From contig NW_018384102.1 of the NCBI RefSeq assembly GCF_001417965.1, forward strand, positions 933,145 to 997,144: a DNA stretch of 64,000 bases, in the 5' to 3' direction. Of this stretch, positions 50,476-62,764 are shown piece by piece. Position 1 is the first letter of the stretch; each line of letters opens with the position of its first letter. Source of the DNA: Exaiptasia diaphana (taxonomy: Eukaryota > Cnidaria > Anthozoa > Actiniaria > Aiptasiidae). Made by a program: the position numbers and the translations under genes. Below the pieces are notes generated by a model. The model did not search any database. It was not told where the DNA came from and saw nothing but the letters and a program-made list of their open reading frames with translations.

Positions 50476-53400
50476 AAGACAGAGAGAACACAAGCTATGC
50501 TAAAAACATAAATTCTCGTGATTTCAAGCTTTTCGTTTATGACTTTTTCAAGAGTATAAGAATATGAATCGTGATTGTGCAGACCGAACAGGTTTGAAGG
50601 GCGTTGAATAAATTCTTATATAAAAGTACTAAACACTGGATTATTGCCTAATAATCACAACTTAGATACTTTAAATCGTATACTGTCATGCAAATTATCA
50701 AATGAACTTATGTAAGTGTAATAGTATATGGAAATATAGGATTTTCGTTCAATACAAACTGTCTATCTTATTTTTACCTTAGTTTATGCTTCTTGTGTGC
50801 TGAACAACGGTTCTAACCTCACCTTCCTAAGATCTTAACGTTATATATCCCGCTAACACAGGTCTTAAAGCAGCTGTTTTTCAGCAAAATCTCCTATAGA
50901 GTCTCTTTCTTTCAAATCTATGTATTTTAAACAACGATTATTTAATAAAATGACGCATTAATATGACCATTTGTGGGAGTGAATACACCACCTTGACTGT
51001 GTAATTTAACAATAAGTGTTTATTAAGCGACCCCCTGGTATATATGATTGTCATTGTTTCTGTATGAAAAGCAGTTTAGCGTCTAGTGATTATTAAATAC
51101 TGATGTGTAGTATGATTTGCTCTTGATTTCACTTCCTTATCTTTGGAAGGTTGGGATCCAGTGAGGGTGCGAGGGCGGCTAGCCAACTCTCCATCCCTAT
51201 TTCACCTTTCAAAAATATAATGATTATATATAAATGAGAACAAATTTAAAGCGCTCATATGACAAAAATGACTTTTTGCACTCCTAAACCTATCCATTTG
51301 ATTCTTTTTTCTCTGGGTTTGCAGACCCCCGCCATTGCGTTGCTGCTGCGTTTCTCAGGTTTTTATTAAAGATAATGATTTCTTTGTTTACTGCTATCAG
51401 TTTGCCAAATGAAGGTTACATATTTCGTAAAAAAGATAAAATCTAAGATCTAATTTTTTCTTTTTTTAACTAATTTTCGCAGAATTCTTTATATTAATAA
51501 ACAAAGTGTATCGTTAGTGACTGACCTGAGGCTAAAATTAAGGAAATATGAAAAGTTTAAAGATCTTTAAAAATAGTTTCAGTATGAAGATGAAAATCTT
51601 TTCATATACAACTAAGATCTTTACATCTCATCACATTGAAAACAGTGGTTATTCACTAAAATCACAGATGACAAAAAAACAAAGAGTTTTTCCGATTATA
51701 TTGCTTTCAAATTACGATTCAAATTACTATAGTCAAAACATAACGCCCCGTTAGTGTAACACATCACTTAAGTACAACTAAAGTACCCAAAAATACACTT
51801 AATTTTAGCTAAGTCTAATTTGTTTAGTCTCCTTGCGTTAGAAAACCCATCGAATTCTATTCCTTTTTATAAACAATACCTGCCGCGGAACTTATTGTCT
51901 GAATTTGTTTGATCTGTGTGAGGTGTTCAGAACAAATATTGTTGTAAAAAGTATCACGTAAGACACATCTGTTCAGTACAGCGTTTTCAGTGGTGTGAAC
52001 AAATTTTAAGACAAAGTTACTGGTATTTATACTAATACTTGTTGTACTGAATTCAAGCCTTTTTAATGTTCTACAGTTATAATATTTGTAGTTTGCAATT
52101 GCGTTTTATAAGAGCCTCGTGTGTTTAAACTAAGACGCGCGCGACTGCATGAGAAAATGTCCGTCAAACTGATAAAGGCTACAAGGAATAACGCCTATTC
52201 GCCTCACAACAGTTCTCTCCTACTGAGCTATAGTTTTAGTATAACAATAGATTATCACTATTCTAATTCTTTTTTTAAATTTAGTATCAAAGCTATTAAT
52301 AGTTTTTAAAAATGTATTATAAATCTTTTGGGTCTGTTTCCTTGCGATGTTTTATGCCTCTCAGTAACTAACCATAGCTGGTTTTTATTGTGAACGAACC
52401 TCTGGAAACTGTGTTGTGTTCAAGAGTATCTTATTCATATATCCCATGCCATTGTACATGAAGAAACCTTGATCTAAACATTACCGACACGTACAGACAT
52501 AAGCGTATCTCGTTCCAAATCACGTTAAGCTGGAGCAGTTATCTCCTGCACGATTACCTGCGCCGTTTGGAAAGGTATCCGTGTCTTTGCACCTAAACGA
52601 GAAGACCATTTAGCCTGCAAAGATAGATACCTGTGAATATTTGTCTATAGGTGTTAAAGAAGGTTTCTATCATTGCTCGCTCAACGGTTGTGTTGCTTCG
52701 ATGTAAAGGCACGACTACCTTCAAAGATGACGCAAGGAAATGTGAAGGAGACTATTGCAGACTTAAAAAAAAACAGGAGAGACTTAAATGAAATGTTTAG
52801 CACGACGCCGAGTCAACATAGTGGCTGCTCTGCTAAAAAGTTCTTTTTGGAATCATGAGTGTATATATAACTGGTAAAATAAACATCAAATTTTATCGGC
52901 GACCACTCCCCATAAGTCTTTTTAAGCGACGCATATAATCATTTCCATGAATAGCGTATCAGCTAAGCACAGCTGCTTTCTGTGAGTGTTAACTTAGCTT
53001 TTGTTAAATTTTATATCCGGTTAAGTTTCCACCCTTTTCTCACCGGCAAGGTTTGGTCTTCGAATGCGCCCCACTGAACATTATAAAAGTATCCAGTATC
53101 TTTCATTCCTGTGCTACAATGATTAATTAAGTCAATCTATGTGAGTGCATTTAATTATATAGCTCTTATTATTATCACCTAAAACACTGAAATACATTGA
53201 ATGACCTATGATGCTAATTAAACTAGAGTCATTAGAATGCTGTGAAAAACGTCTAGATTAACGGGGAAGAAAGAGCCTGGATTTAAATATGAAGATGTCT
53301 GATCTGTAGTGATAAACAGACAAGGCTTTAATTTTTATAGATTTATATTGATGATGAACAATCTTCGTTTCACAGTTAGTTTAGCAGTTAGGCTAAATGC

Positions 53401-53816
53401 AGCTTTGGTGTAGCAATTCTTGCTTTAAACACTCTGAATATTGAATAAAAAGACTTGATATGGATGGGAATCTTTATTTATTCTATGTTTGCATTTCTTT
53501 TCTAGTTTTTATTTTATTTTATTTTTATTTTTTGGAGATTTCTTCCTGGTTTTCTACAGAAAGACAATGTGATGATAGAAAACCACAATCAATTTTCCAT
53601 TTTTTTATTGATTTCGTCTTTTAACCTTTAGAATACTGATAATACTGATATTTTGTATCAAATTGTAACACGAGTGTGTTAAACTATCTCTAACGTTTTG
53701 ATATTAAACTTCAACTAAAATAAACCATACATTTTTTGAAATAATTTAAAATACGATTTTTTTTGATAAAGATCAACATTTAGTTAATATCAACCCACAT
53801 TCATTATTAAAGAAAG

Positions 53817-53948
53817 ATGAAAGAAATGCCTCTCATCAAAACTTTCACCGAAGTTACCGTGAACGCCTCCGCAGTCAGGCCCGCTGCGCATGATATTCGA
53901 AAAGATTTCACTAACTTGATTGTCTCGCTCACTAACTACACAGGGTGA
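53817..53948 (+). CDS. Short 43-codon ORF in a GC-richer island (hypothetical)
   Basis: An ATG-started frame reads MKEMPLIKTF...LTNYTG and stops at TGA. The composition is protein-like, and the surrounding 150 bases are clearly richer in G+C than their neighbours. The minus strand is also open here for 63 codons from an ATG at about 53981. GTAAGT at 53991 could be a donor. It could be an exon, a micropeptide or chance; no family recognised. Confidence 0.2.
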   Translation: MKEMPLIKTFTEVTVNASAVRPAAHDIRKDFTNLIVSLTNYTG

Positions 53949-54739
53949 AACCCTCACTGAGAGAGTTCGTTCAAACTTCACTGCGCACCCAGTAAGTCGT
54001 TTTGATTATTTTCAAGGCAAAGAGAACAGCGCTCCAATGAAATCTCCCTCTTCGTTATGGCAGTCTTTATGGAAAAGTTATGGCGTCTATTATTACACCT
54101 GAATAAAACTATTACACGCCGCAGCTAGTTGGTTTCCTACAGCAGAATTACCCCCTTATTCCAATGTATCAAGATGTAACTGAAAATTTGTTTATTTTCT
54201 TTATTTCACGATCACAAAGGCTCCACCATGATTTTGAAATCGGATATTTTATGAAAGAGTGCTTGTAACATCAAGAATTCACGTTTCGAAAGGAACCTCT
54301 ATAAATTATTTTATCGGAATGATATCCCGACATGAAATTCTTCTTCTAATCAAACAGATACTGTTTAAGATTTTTAAGATTTTTCCCACTTTGTATGAGG
54401 AACTGAACTGATGGATCGGACTCCTAGTGGGAATTCTGATGCTCAGGATTCTAACAATAACTTCTTTGAAAACATTGCTTTGAACAAAAAAGTTCTCACT
54501 GAGAGTTAAACAAAGAAGACTGTAACACAACTGCTGTAGTTGTAAATCGAAAATAATTAGCTCTGTGAAAACCTTTTTAGTGCTTCTCCTCTTCAAAAAT
54601 CATTTTAAAATCATTATTTCACAGTCAAAGCTCAGTAATACTGAAGCCTGATTTTTATCACGACGCGACTCGCAAATTCAAGACCAATGCTATTCGCAAG
54701 TTCCTTAAAAAAAAAACATGAAAACCGACCAGCACAAAA

Positions 54740-55150
54740 GCCTAAATCTAAATGTTCAAAGTTCTCTTATCATTGTACGGTCGAGTTCCTCACGGCCTGG
54801 CTCCTATTTATGTTCAAGACATGCTTGAAAAATATCGTCCTTCTCGTTGCCTTCGCTCGTCGTCTCAACTAGTACTGTCTTCCAAGTCTTACAATCTCAA
54901 AAGTTATGGTTATCGTTCTTTTAGTGTTGCTGGACATTTTCTATGGAATTCACTCCCATCTTCAATCAGAGACATTTCTTCACTTGATAATTTTAAAACT
55001 GCTCTTAAAACCTTCGTATTTAAACAAACTTGTGATCTGTAACTCTATTTTAACTTTCTTTATGTTAATTTTTACCTTTTTATTTGCGCTTAGAAAAAGT
55101 TATATAAGCGCTTTGTAAGCATAGATTATTATTATTTCTTATTATTAATT
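54740..55150 (+). mobile_element. 5'-truncated LINE (CR1/L2-like) 3' end
   Basis: An open frame of about 95 codons ending at 55042 has the typical C-terminal tail of CR1/L2-type reverse transcriptases: HGLAPIYVQDML, then YRPSRCLRSS, YGYRSFSVAGHFLWNSLPSS and FKTALKTFVF. The 3' untranslated part ends with TATATAAGCGCTTTGTAAGC and an ATTATTATT tail, the short-repeat ending used by this LINE group. Everything upstream of the last ~95 codons is missing, as expected from incomplete reverse transcription. The surviving frame is intact, which suggests a fairly young insertion. It lies in the presumed long intron of the zinc-finger gene, opposite in orientation. Confidence 0.85.
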
Positions 55151-56366
55151 GTTAAAAGTATTACGCTATATACGAAGTGTATAAAACAAACACAAACGAA
55201 TGCGGAAAGAATCGGCCAATGAAAATACTAGTGCCAGTCCCGCAAATTCTTTGTGAAATTTCCCTCAAAAAGCATGCGAATAAAAGTGTTATTGAGTGGA
55301 ATCATTGAAAAAGCATATCAGTTGTAATAGTTTTTAAACATCTTTTCCATAGCAAGACAGTAGATAAACCTGGGATGCCTAGCTATTTGGTTTGTGCTAA
55401 AGTTTCCGGCTACCACAATACGAATGTAATCTAGCTAGTAGGATTGTAAGGGAATAACTGAACCTGCTTTATAAGATTACTGGGACTGCTTTGTCAGCCT
55501 CCTACAGGAGGAAAGAGGATTTACGATGGCTACTGTTTCAGCACGAGAGTGATAATTAGACGGGCTTGCTGTTTAAATGATGACGGAGAGCTCGAGAGGA
55601 CTGTAATATAACTTTGTCAATGACTACGAAATGACGACTTAGATACTAAAGTAAGATTCTAGGAAATTCCAATTAAAAGCAGTAGAAATATGATTCTTTT
55701 CAAAATACTAGACTATACGGATGTCCATTTGAACTCACCAGGTTTACAATATATAACTAAGACATCTCAATCTTTTTCTGTTTAAAGAAACTTTGACTAT
55801 AATATCTTCCCCACCCCCCTCCCCGCCGTAAAAAAATATTAAAATATTATGCTAATAAGCGAAAGTCATTTTAGAAAATAGGTTCCAACTCTCTCTCGGT
55901 TGCGGCTTTGACAAAGCGACCCCGTTGGAATAATTGTTTCGATCTCATTGCTATCCCAGCATGGATCGCGCCTGTTCGTTACACTATTAAAATTATATGA
56001 CGTAAACGGGACGTAAACGTGACCTGATCCGTCTTAGTTAATTGAATAGTGATGAATCGATGAAATGATGAAATTCCGTCGGCATCGGAAAGTCTTCGAA
56101 ATGAGAAATGAGACGTTGGACTGCCTGTGTTTTACTTTCTGTTAACTGGATATAAAATCATCGTATAAAACAGGTCAGTTTTTACCGCACCCTCTTATTA
56201 GAAAAAAACAAAAAAACAAAAGCAAACAAACGTCAATTGCGCTAGGTTATCTATAAGAAGCGCAGTGTCCAATTCCATTAAAACGTTTGTCTCGCATGAT
56301 GAACTTAACAGCGATTTTTGGGGCAGTTTCATGCATTGTGACGCCGGGAATGGCACGGCAAACAAC

Positions 56367-56707
56367 AGGATGAGCCGACGCGATCTGCTCTTCGATATAG
56401 CTGTTCTTGTACGATTTTTTTCCTGGGAAAAGGATTTTGAGCTGCATTGTTGACAACCTCACAAGCAAATGTGGCGCCCTTCCTTTTTCAAAACAATTTT
56501 GTTCTTTGCAAACGTTTTTATGATCCAAAACCGTGGCTTATAGTTTTTTTAGTTACTGAAATTTTTATTTTCCTGGCAAAAATGATTAGAAAGTATTCCT
56601 TGCTTGGAGAGTTCTTTTTTCCTGAATTTCTCGCCGGCAATTACCAGTTGTGACTTACAGCTGGCTGGGACATAAAAACAGATATATTTCTCCCGTCGGC
56701 TCCTCCT
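56367..56707. mobile_element. 341-bp TIR element, copy 1 (hAT-like?)
   Basis: Ends AGGATGAGCCGACGCG and, from the other side, AGGAGGAGCCGACGGG. Near-identical 8-base flanks (CAAACAAC and AAAACAAC) suggest an 8-bp target duplication as in hAT elements. The body includes CAGTTGTGACTTACAGCTGG and a lysine-rich minus-strand ORF piece. A diverged copy lies inverted at 60295. Confidence 0.6.
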
Positions 56708-58160
56708 AAAACAACCTGGCTACAAATTCACAGCAACAGATTGCAGGCTTTGTTGCTGCAAATTCAAACATCATCGAAAGATATTAGTACAAACACGAGC
56801 CTTAAAGCTTCTCAAGCAATTAAATCCGCGCGTGCTCTATTATTAAGCATAGCTTTACTAGGCGCGCGTGTATAGTTATTGTATGATAATAACATATTTT
56901 GCTGATATTACAGCGTCTGTAGAACAGTACTAGACTATTGTTCGCACGCGCTATAAAATAAAACAACAGACAGCGAAAACTAAAATAACACCAAGTTAAG
57001 TTCCAAAATTCTAAGAAATTAAAATTCAGAATAAAAGTGAAGTTTAGGCTTTTATTCTTCACAACACGATGCTACTGAAGGACAACCTCACTACTTTAAA
57101 ATTAAAATTAAAATTACTAACTTTGGGCTTTTTGGGGGGTAGGTCTATCGGGATCTATAGCAAGATCAATGCATTATTGGTTAATCGATTTTGGCATCTG
57201 TGCAGGTAAAACACACTGAAAATCCATCCAGAAGACGAGAAAACATTTCTTTTCTTTTTCTTAGGCCAAGCGAATTTCCCACATAATAATGTTTGACTTG
57301 CGCCGAAAAAGTTTTATATTATCTTAGATCAATTAACTGAATTTAAGCGCAAACTTATAGTATAATCTTCACTGTAAATTCGAATAGAATACAAAAGTTG
57401 AAAAGTTGGATATTTATCTTATTTTAAAGAAACATTTGAATATTCTCTGTAGAATATAGTAAAAAATAGTCCTTGAAAATTGAAGCTCGTAGAAAAATGA
57501 AAAAAATATGAACCTTTATCATTATTAGAACTTTTTCGGACCATTTCGAGGTCTCATACGAAAAAGCTCTGAAGACGTTTTGCTTGCTTTATGTGAGCGA
57601 AAATTTGTTTATTTGGAATCACCTGTAATGGAAGATGATCAAACTTGTCCAAGAGACGCAAGAGCCCTAAAAGCTATTGTTAAGCTCTCAATTTAGCTCA
57701 CTCGCTCTGTAAATTACATTATCTAAAGCGTCGCTAGTGACTTAAGTGTGTTAGCTACCAAATATACGAAACTAGAACCCAAAGAAATTGAATATAACTT
57801 ATAGATGCTCTCTTTGGGTTAAAAGTTATGAAAATCCAGTTCAAAGGGAAAACTATAATAGCGCAAAACCAAGGATAAGTTCAGCAAAGTTTTCTAAAGC
57901 TTTTTTTCATAGTTAAAATCTTCAGTCGAGTTATAATTGATTTTGAAGTTGCTTTTCGTTAGATAAACTACAGCTAGTGAAATCTTACTGATTATTTTTT
58001 GATTTTTTTTTCTGGATTCGAAAACATTTTGGGACAATGACACTTGATGAACTTCATGGCAAAAGAGGGAAAAAAGATAAAAAGAAAAAGAAGAAGCCAA
58101 GAAAAAATATGCAAAACTTATATTAAAATGTCATTCTAGCCTTGAAATATCTAAAATATC
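56708..58160. other. Gene-free interval in the presumed zinc-finger intron
   Basis: A+T-rich, with a short AAATTAAAATT repeat near 57095. No exon supported. Confidence 0.35.
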
Positions 58161-58164
58161 TTAC

Positions 58165-58242
58165 CTTGAACAGCTTTGGAACATCAAAAAGATAGTGTTT
58201 CGAGTTGCCTGCCTTTCGAAGAAAGTTGCCGTTCCTATTATA
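58165..58242 (-). promoter_or_regulatory. Candidate promoter and leader exon of the zinc-finger gene
   Basis: Reading the minus strand, TATAATAG (58242-58235) is followed within about 70 bases by TTCAAG|GTAAGATATTT, a strong splice donor (exon end 58165). Joined to the acceptor at 50105 it would give a short leader whose only ATG opens an eight-codon upstream ORF, consistent with a 5' UTR exon. That would make an intron of about 8 kb. The pairing is inference; no other gene nearby needs this donor. Confidence 0.3.
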
Positions 58243-60294
58243 CCTTAATACTGCATCAACTGTCTTATTGTCCTGCTAATCAAAAACTTTAGAATAATAT
58301 GAGCCAATCAGAGACGACCTCAAAATGAAACATTTAGCTTGCTATTTCAATTCTATGTATGAGTCCTTTTGTACCTTGAGTCAGCCAATTAAGGCATATT
58401 CTCGTTCTTATTTTACAATTCTTTTACTAATTGTCAATTTTTGCTTTATTTTTCCCGAAAGGGAGAGCTTGTTTAATCATCAAAATAACTGATATTTTTG
58501 GAGATATCACTTATCATCTATAAAAATGTATCTTCGTGAGATTATCCGTTTTACAAGGGGATTTTTAAGAACTTTAAGAATAGCTGTTAATAACGGGGCG
58601 TGCCTTCGACATAATAACATCTCGGGCTTCGGCGATTATAGCTGAATAAAATTGTGTTTTCCTATAGTTTAAATGATTCTTTTGTCACCTTGCAATTAAA
58701 AAAGGTGTTCCTATCAAACAGAAAACATTCATAGACTTTTGACTTTGGAGCTATAGTTCGCCTTCAAATACCGACTTTTGATAACTATATTTTCGAGAAT
58801 ATTCTCGCTCCAAACAGCGAGCTAGAAAAACAATTGTTAGAGCTGCTGTGTTCCAACTCAATACAGTTTGATTAGAAGCCAACTCGAATAAAACTCTTAA
58901 TGCTATTTGAGATTACATCAAGATCGGCGAGCAAATAAGCTCTAAGTTGTTTATGAAAATGTCTAAAGTAGAGACCAAATAGAATTTTTAACCGTTTTCA
59001 ATTAAAGTTGTTTTCGCCAAAGTCGAAATAAAAACTCACTTTCATCTGTGCCTCACAGCAGTGAAGTATATTCATATTTAATGTGTGCGTTTTGTTCAAG
59101 ACAAGAAAGAATCAGGAGCTCTTAAATAGCATGAAGAAAAACAAAACATAGAGAAACTTCTCCGTTTTCTCTCCTTCTTAAACGAAATGAAAAACCCAAA
59201 CTCTGCAGAAATTAAGGACAATTGTAGTTTTCAAATATAAAGCTACATATTTGTACAAGATTACAATCAGTTTCGATTAGTTGTTTGATCCAGAGCAGGT
59301 GGTGGCACTCCTAATATATGATAATCTTAACATAATTTAAGTTGTGGAGACATTTTATTACCCCTGTCTCTTGGAACAATTTAAAAGTTTTTTGTACTTG
59401 TGATAATTAGGCTATCTTGAGTTATATAATATATTTGCAAAGTAATCTTGATGGAAGATCCTATATAAACTTACAAATTACTGTCTAAAATATATATTTT
59501 TTAGTAACTGAAAGAAAAACGAAAGATCTAATTTTTTCGATTTAAAAGGTCTAAGTTTTCAAGTCGAAGTCATATAGTCCGCTTATATTAAAGAACGAGA
59601 CTTTAAAGTTCGCGAACTTTTTCTCTTTTGTTCAAGAAAACTCCCCCACCGGCGAAAAATGATGCGGCTTACATTTGTTTTGCTAAAGTTGACTAAAGCT
59701 TGTTTTTTTTTTGGAAGATTCTGATTGCTGAAATACTAATTATGGAAAATGTATGCCAGCTTTGAAAATTTTTACACGCCAACGCAACCGAATGCCTTAA
59801 AATTTCCTTAATCGTTAGTTCAAAACGCATATATCGTAGTAAAAATGAGACTATTTTCCCGTGCGTGTGTTAAATATGCGCGAATTAGAGGTATTAAAAC
59901 GAGCATGAATCTTAATAGTGGATTTAATTGTCTATTGTGCTTAGTATATAATGAGGAACTGTTTTCTTTTGATATAGAAAGGGCTTATTTTGAATCAAAT
60001 TGCACATAGATCACACATGACCGATTGTCAACTTTACCACGCGATTCACAACTATACAAAACTTTTAAAGCTCAAAACTAGCTAATCAGAAATACTTCAA
60101 GATTTCATCAGTCATCCGTTTAAATTTCGTATAAAAACATCTGACAATTGGACTATTCCTTTACCAAACAAAAGAAAATAGATCAATCAATAGAGCGGAC
60201 AAAATTTCGTCATAAAATTCACCAGTCTTGATAAAGTTTCCGATCAAAAATGTACATTTTTTGACCTCGAAGATCTACAAAATTAGGAGTAGCC
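58243..60294. other. Gene-free interval
   Basis: Upstream of the candidate leader exon; A+T-rich with no recognised gene. Confidence 0.35.
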
Positions 60295-60618
60295 GAAGGG
60301 TTCCTGGGAGAAATATATCTGTTCTTACGTCGCAGCCAGCTGTAAGTCACAACTGGTTGCCAGCGAGAAATCGAGAAATTCAGGGGGAAAAAACTCTCGA
60401 GGCAAGGAAATTTTACCTTGAAAATAAAAATTTCCTAACTTAAAAAAATATAACCCGCTTTTGACCATTTACCTTTTGCCAGGAACAAAATTATTTCGAA
60501 GGAAATGCGCCACATTTGCTTGTGAGATTGTAAACAATGTAGCTTAAAAACCCTTTCCCAGGAAAAAAAAATCGTACAAGAACAGCTATTTAGAAGAACA
60601 GACCCCGTCGGCTCCTCA
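60295..60618. mobile_element. TIR element of the same family, copy 2 (inverted)
   Basis: AGGAGTAGCCGAAGGG, GGGAGAAATATATCTG, CAGCCAGCTGTAAGTCACAA, CGCCACATTTGCTTGTGAG, CGTACAAGAACAGCTAT and GTCGGCTCCTCAT follow the order of copy 1 in reverse complement. Divergence of the middle part suggests an older insertion. Confidence 0.7.
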
Positions 60619-60868
60619 TGTATAATGTCTATTTGAACATCTACTGGAAAATTAGTTTCATTTAGATTGCGTTGTAGTCAGTTTTCTTTCAAAAGTCTGC
60701 TATAAAACTACCATGATCTTACGATATTAGCATATTGAATAGGAGTGTATGTGAACCTATACTGGCGTCAACTTCTATCAGTTTAACACTTCGGAAATTG
60801 TTTATTTTTATTCGAAGCATAACGTAATTACGCCTGACCAATCCATGGGAAATCAAATCATATTCACG

Positions 60869-61008
60869 CTGAAACAAAAAACACAAAACAAAACAAAACA
60901 AAAAAACAAAACAAAACAAAACAAAAAAAAAAAAACAAAAAAAAACAACAACAACAACAACAACAACAAACAACAAAAAAACCAACAAACAAACAAAAAG
61001 TAGTTAAA
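60869..61008. repeat. AAAAC/CAA simple repeat
   Basis: AAAAC units pass into an A-run and then (CAA)n. The opposite-strand Phe/Val-rich frames are artefacts of composition. Confidence 0.9.
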
Positions 61009-62560
61009 TTTTTCCATCCAAGCTAGGAGTTTATGATTCTTCACTCCTCAATCATTTGAAATATAACTATAAAGGGACAACTCTCCGCTATCTCGCTACA
61101 TGGACCGTTTTGTAAGGTTAGGTGTGCCTTAACCAGAAAACCAGCGTGTTATATAGAAGGAATAATTGTCCTTTTCTAGTAAGTGTCAAAACGATTCGAT
61201 TAGGATTGCACGATTATACAAAGTTAGCTGGTCTTGTTGTTACCAGGCTAAATTTCTTTTATTTTGTGTTACGGAAAAGAAAAAAAAACCAGCCCGTTGG
61301 AGAGGACCAGACCGCTTTGTATAATCAGTCCCTATCATTTCACGCTCGCTTTAATACTGTCTCTACTCGATTAAAATTCACGCTTAATTTTCCAGTCGGC
61401 GCAGAAAACTGCCCCGTCGCCATTAATTACAGCGATGAAAGGATGTTTAATTTTGGCATGAGATTGAAAGACTTCAGTTTTTTTTGTTTGAACGTGTACA
61501 ATTTTAATCTTTTAAGTATTTTCGTAAAAGATTCGGTGCTTGAGAGTCAACGCACTTGTACCGTGAAACATAATCGAAAAAGTAGTATTAGTTTTTATTT
61601 AGTGACTAATTGTATCTAGGTAATACACAAGAAACTGAAAGCTACACAAAGTTATGAAAAACTACCTAATGATGTGATAAATTTGTTAAGAAATGTCCCA
61701 CCCACAAGGAAATAAATAAAGATTTGGTATAGTTCTTTGTTAAACACAGGCCTTTCAGCAGGCTTCATAGCAAATTGAGTTTTTTGAAAGGTACTATAAA
61801 AAGAATTGCCCCATCTGTCTACATATGACTGAATAAAAAGAAGTTTGAAGGCATAACATTCCAAATCAATATGGATTGCGTTCACATGAATTGTCGAGAC
61901 TCTTGTATTGCGCTTTGGTTTCATGAATTGCTCTGGTTCAATGATATCAACTATTAGACAGTAAATAGACACTAATAGTTACTGTTTATTTTGATCATAT
62001 TTCGCGGTAGAAGTGCGTTCACTCTAATTATATATACACGGGCTACCATCCAAAAGAAATTGAATATATGTTCCATTTCTTTTCCGATTTAATTCAATTT
62101 GCCTTATCAACAAGTTAAACATTTTCTTTGTTAAGGTATCATTAAAAATCGTCCTTTAAACTTATCTTTGATATAATATATACAATATCTGATATTCATA
62201 ATACAATATTTTGAGATTTCTTATCCAATAATTCTAAATATGCGATGTGATATATCATTCTATCGCTTTGTTCGTATTCACCAAACTGATCATTGATCAC
62301 AAAGTCAGCATTCTGCTATATGGAGTCTATTCATATATACCAAAAAAATATAGAGTTTCTTCAAATTCGGCGTATAGTTTGGTGGATACTAAAACAATTA
62401 GAGCACGCTGCCTGTGAACTACGAGTTAATAGTCCATTCTAGCCTGAGCACGGCCTCATAGACTATCAACTCGTACTGCACTTGACTTAAATGGTCTAAT
62501 GTTCCTCTGACCTGGCGTGGACTTGTCCCAAAAGCGTTCTACTGATCAAGAATGAAAGTC
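61009..62560. other. Gene-free interval downstream of the Nek-like gene
   Basis: A 165-codon open stretch (61122-61619, +) begins at GTG, has no early ATG, no splice context and no recognised motif. Nothing else supported. Confidence 0.35.
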
Positions 62561-62565
62561 CAACC

Positions 62566-62571
62566 TTTATT
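62566..62571 (-). terminator. Candidate poly(A) signal of the Nek-like gene
   Basis: AATAAA on the minus strand about 195 bases after the stop, a normal distance for a 3' end. Confidence 0.4.
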
Positions 62572-62764
62572 CGAGAGCCCTTGTGATCGTAATCTGTTGC
62601 TGTTGTTATTAAGTTATTTCCTGATTGGCTCGATTTTTGATATGTGAGTCTACTGCGCAAAGGTTCCCGGATGGAAAATGCCAAGATGATTATATGCTGT
62701 TCTCAACACTTCCATATAGATTTAAGCAAAAGCCATTAGAATCGTGTTCCACTGATCAAACGTT

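Noticed and set aside
56247-56528. 93-codon minus-strand frame
   Set aside because: Half of it is the 341-bp TIR element; the rest has no splice support or recognised motif.
61122-61619. 165-codon open frame
   Set aside because: Begins at GTG with no useful early ATG, no splice signals at its edges and no recognisable motif.
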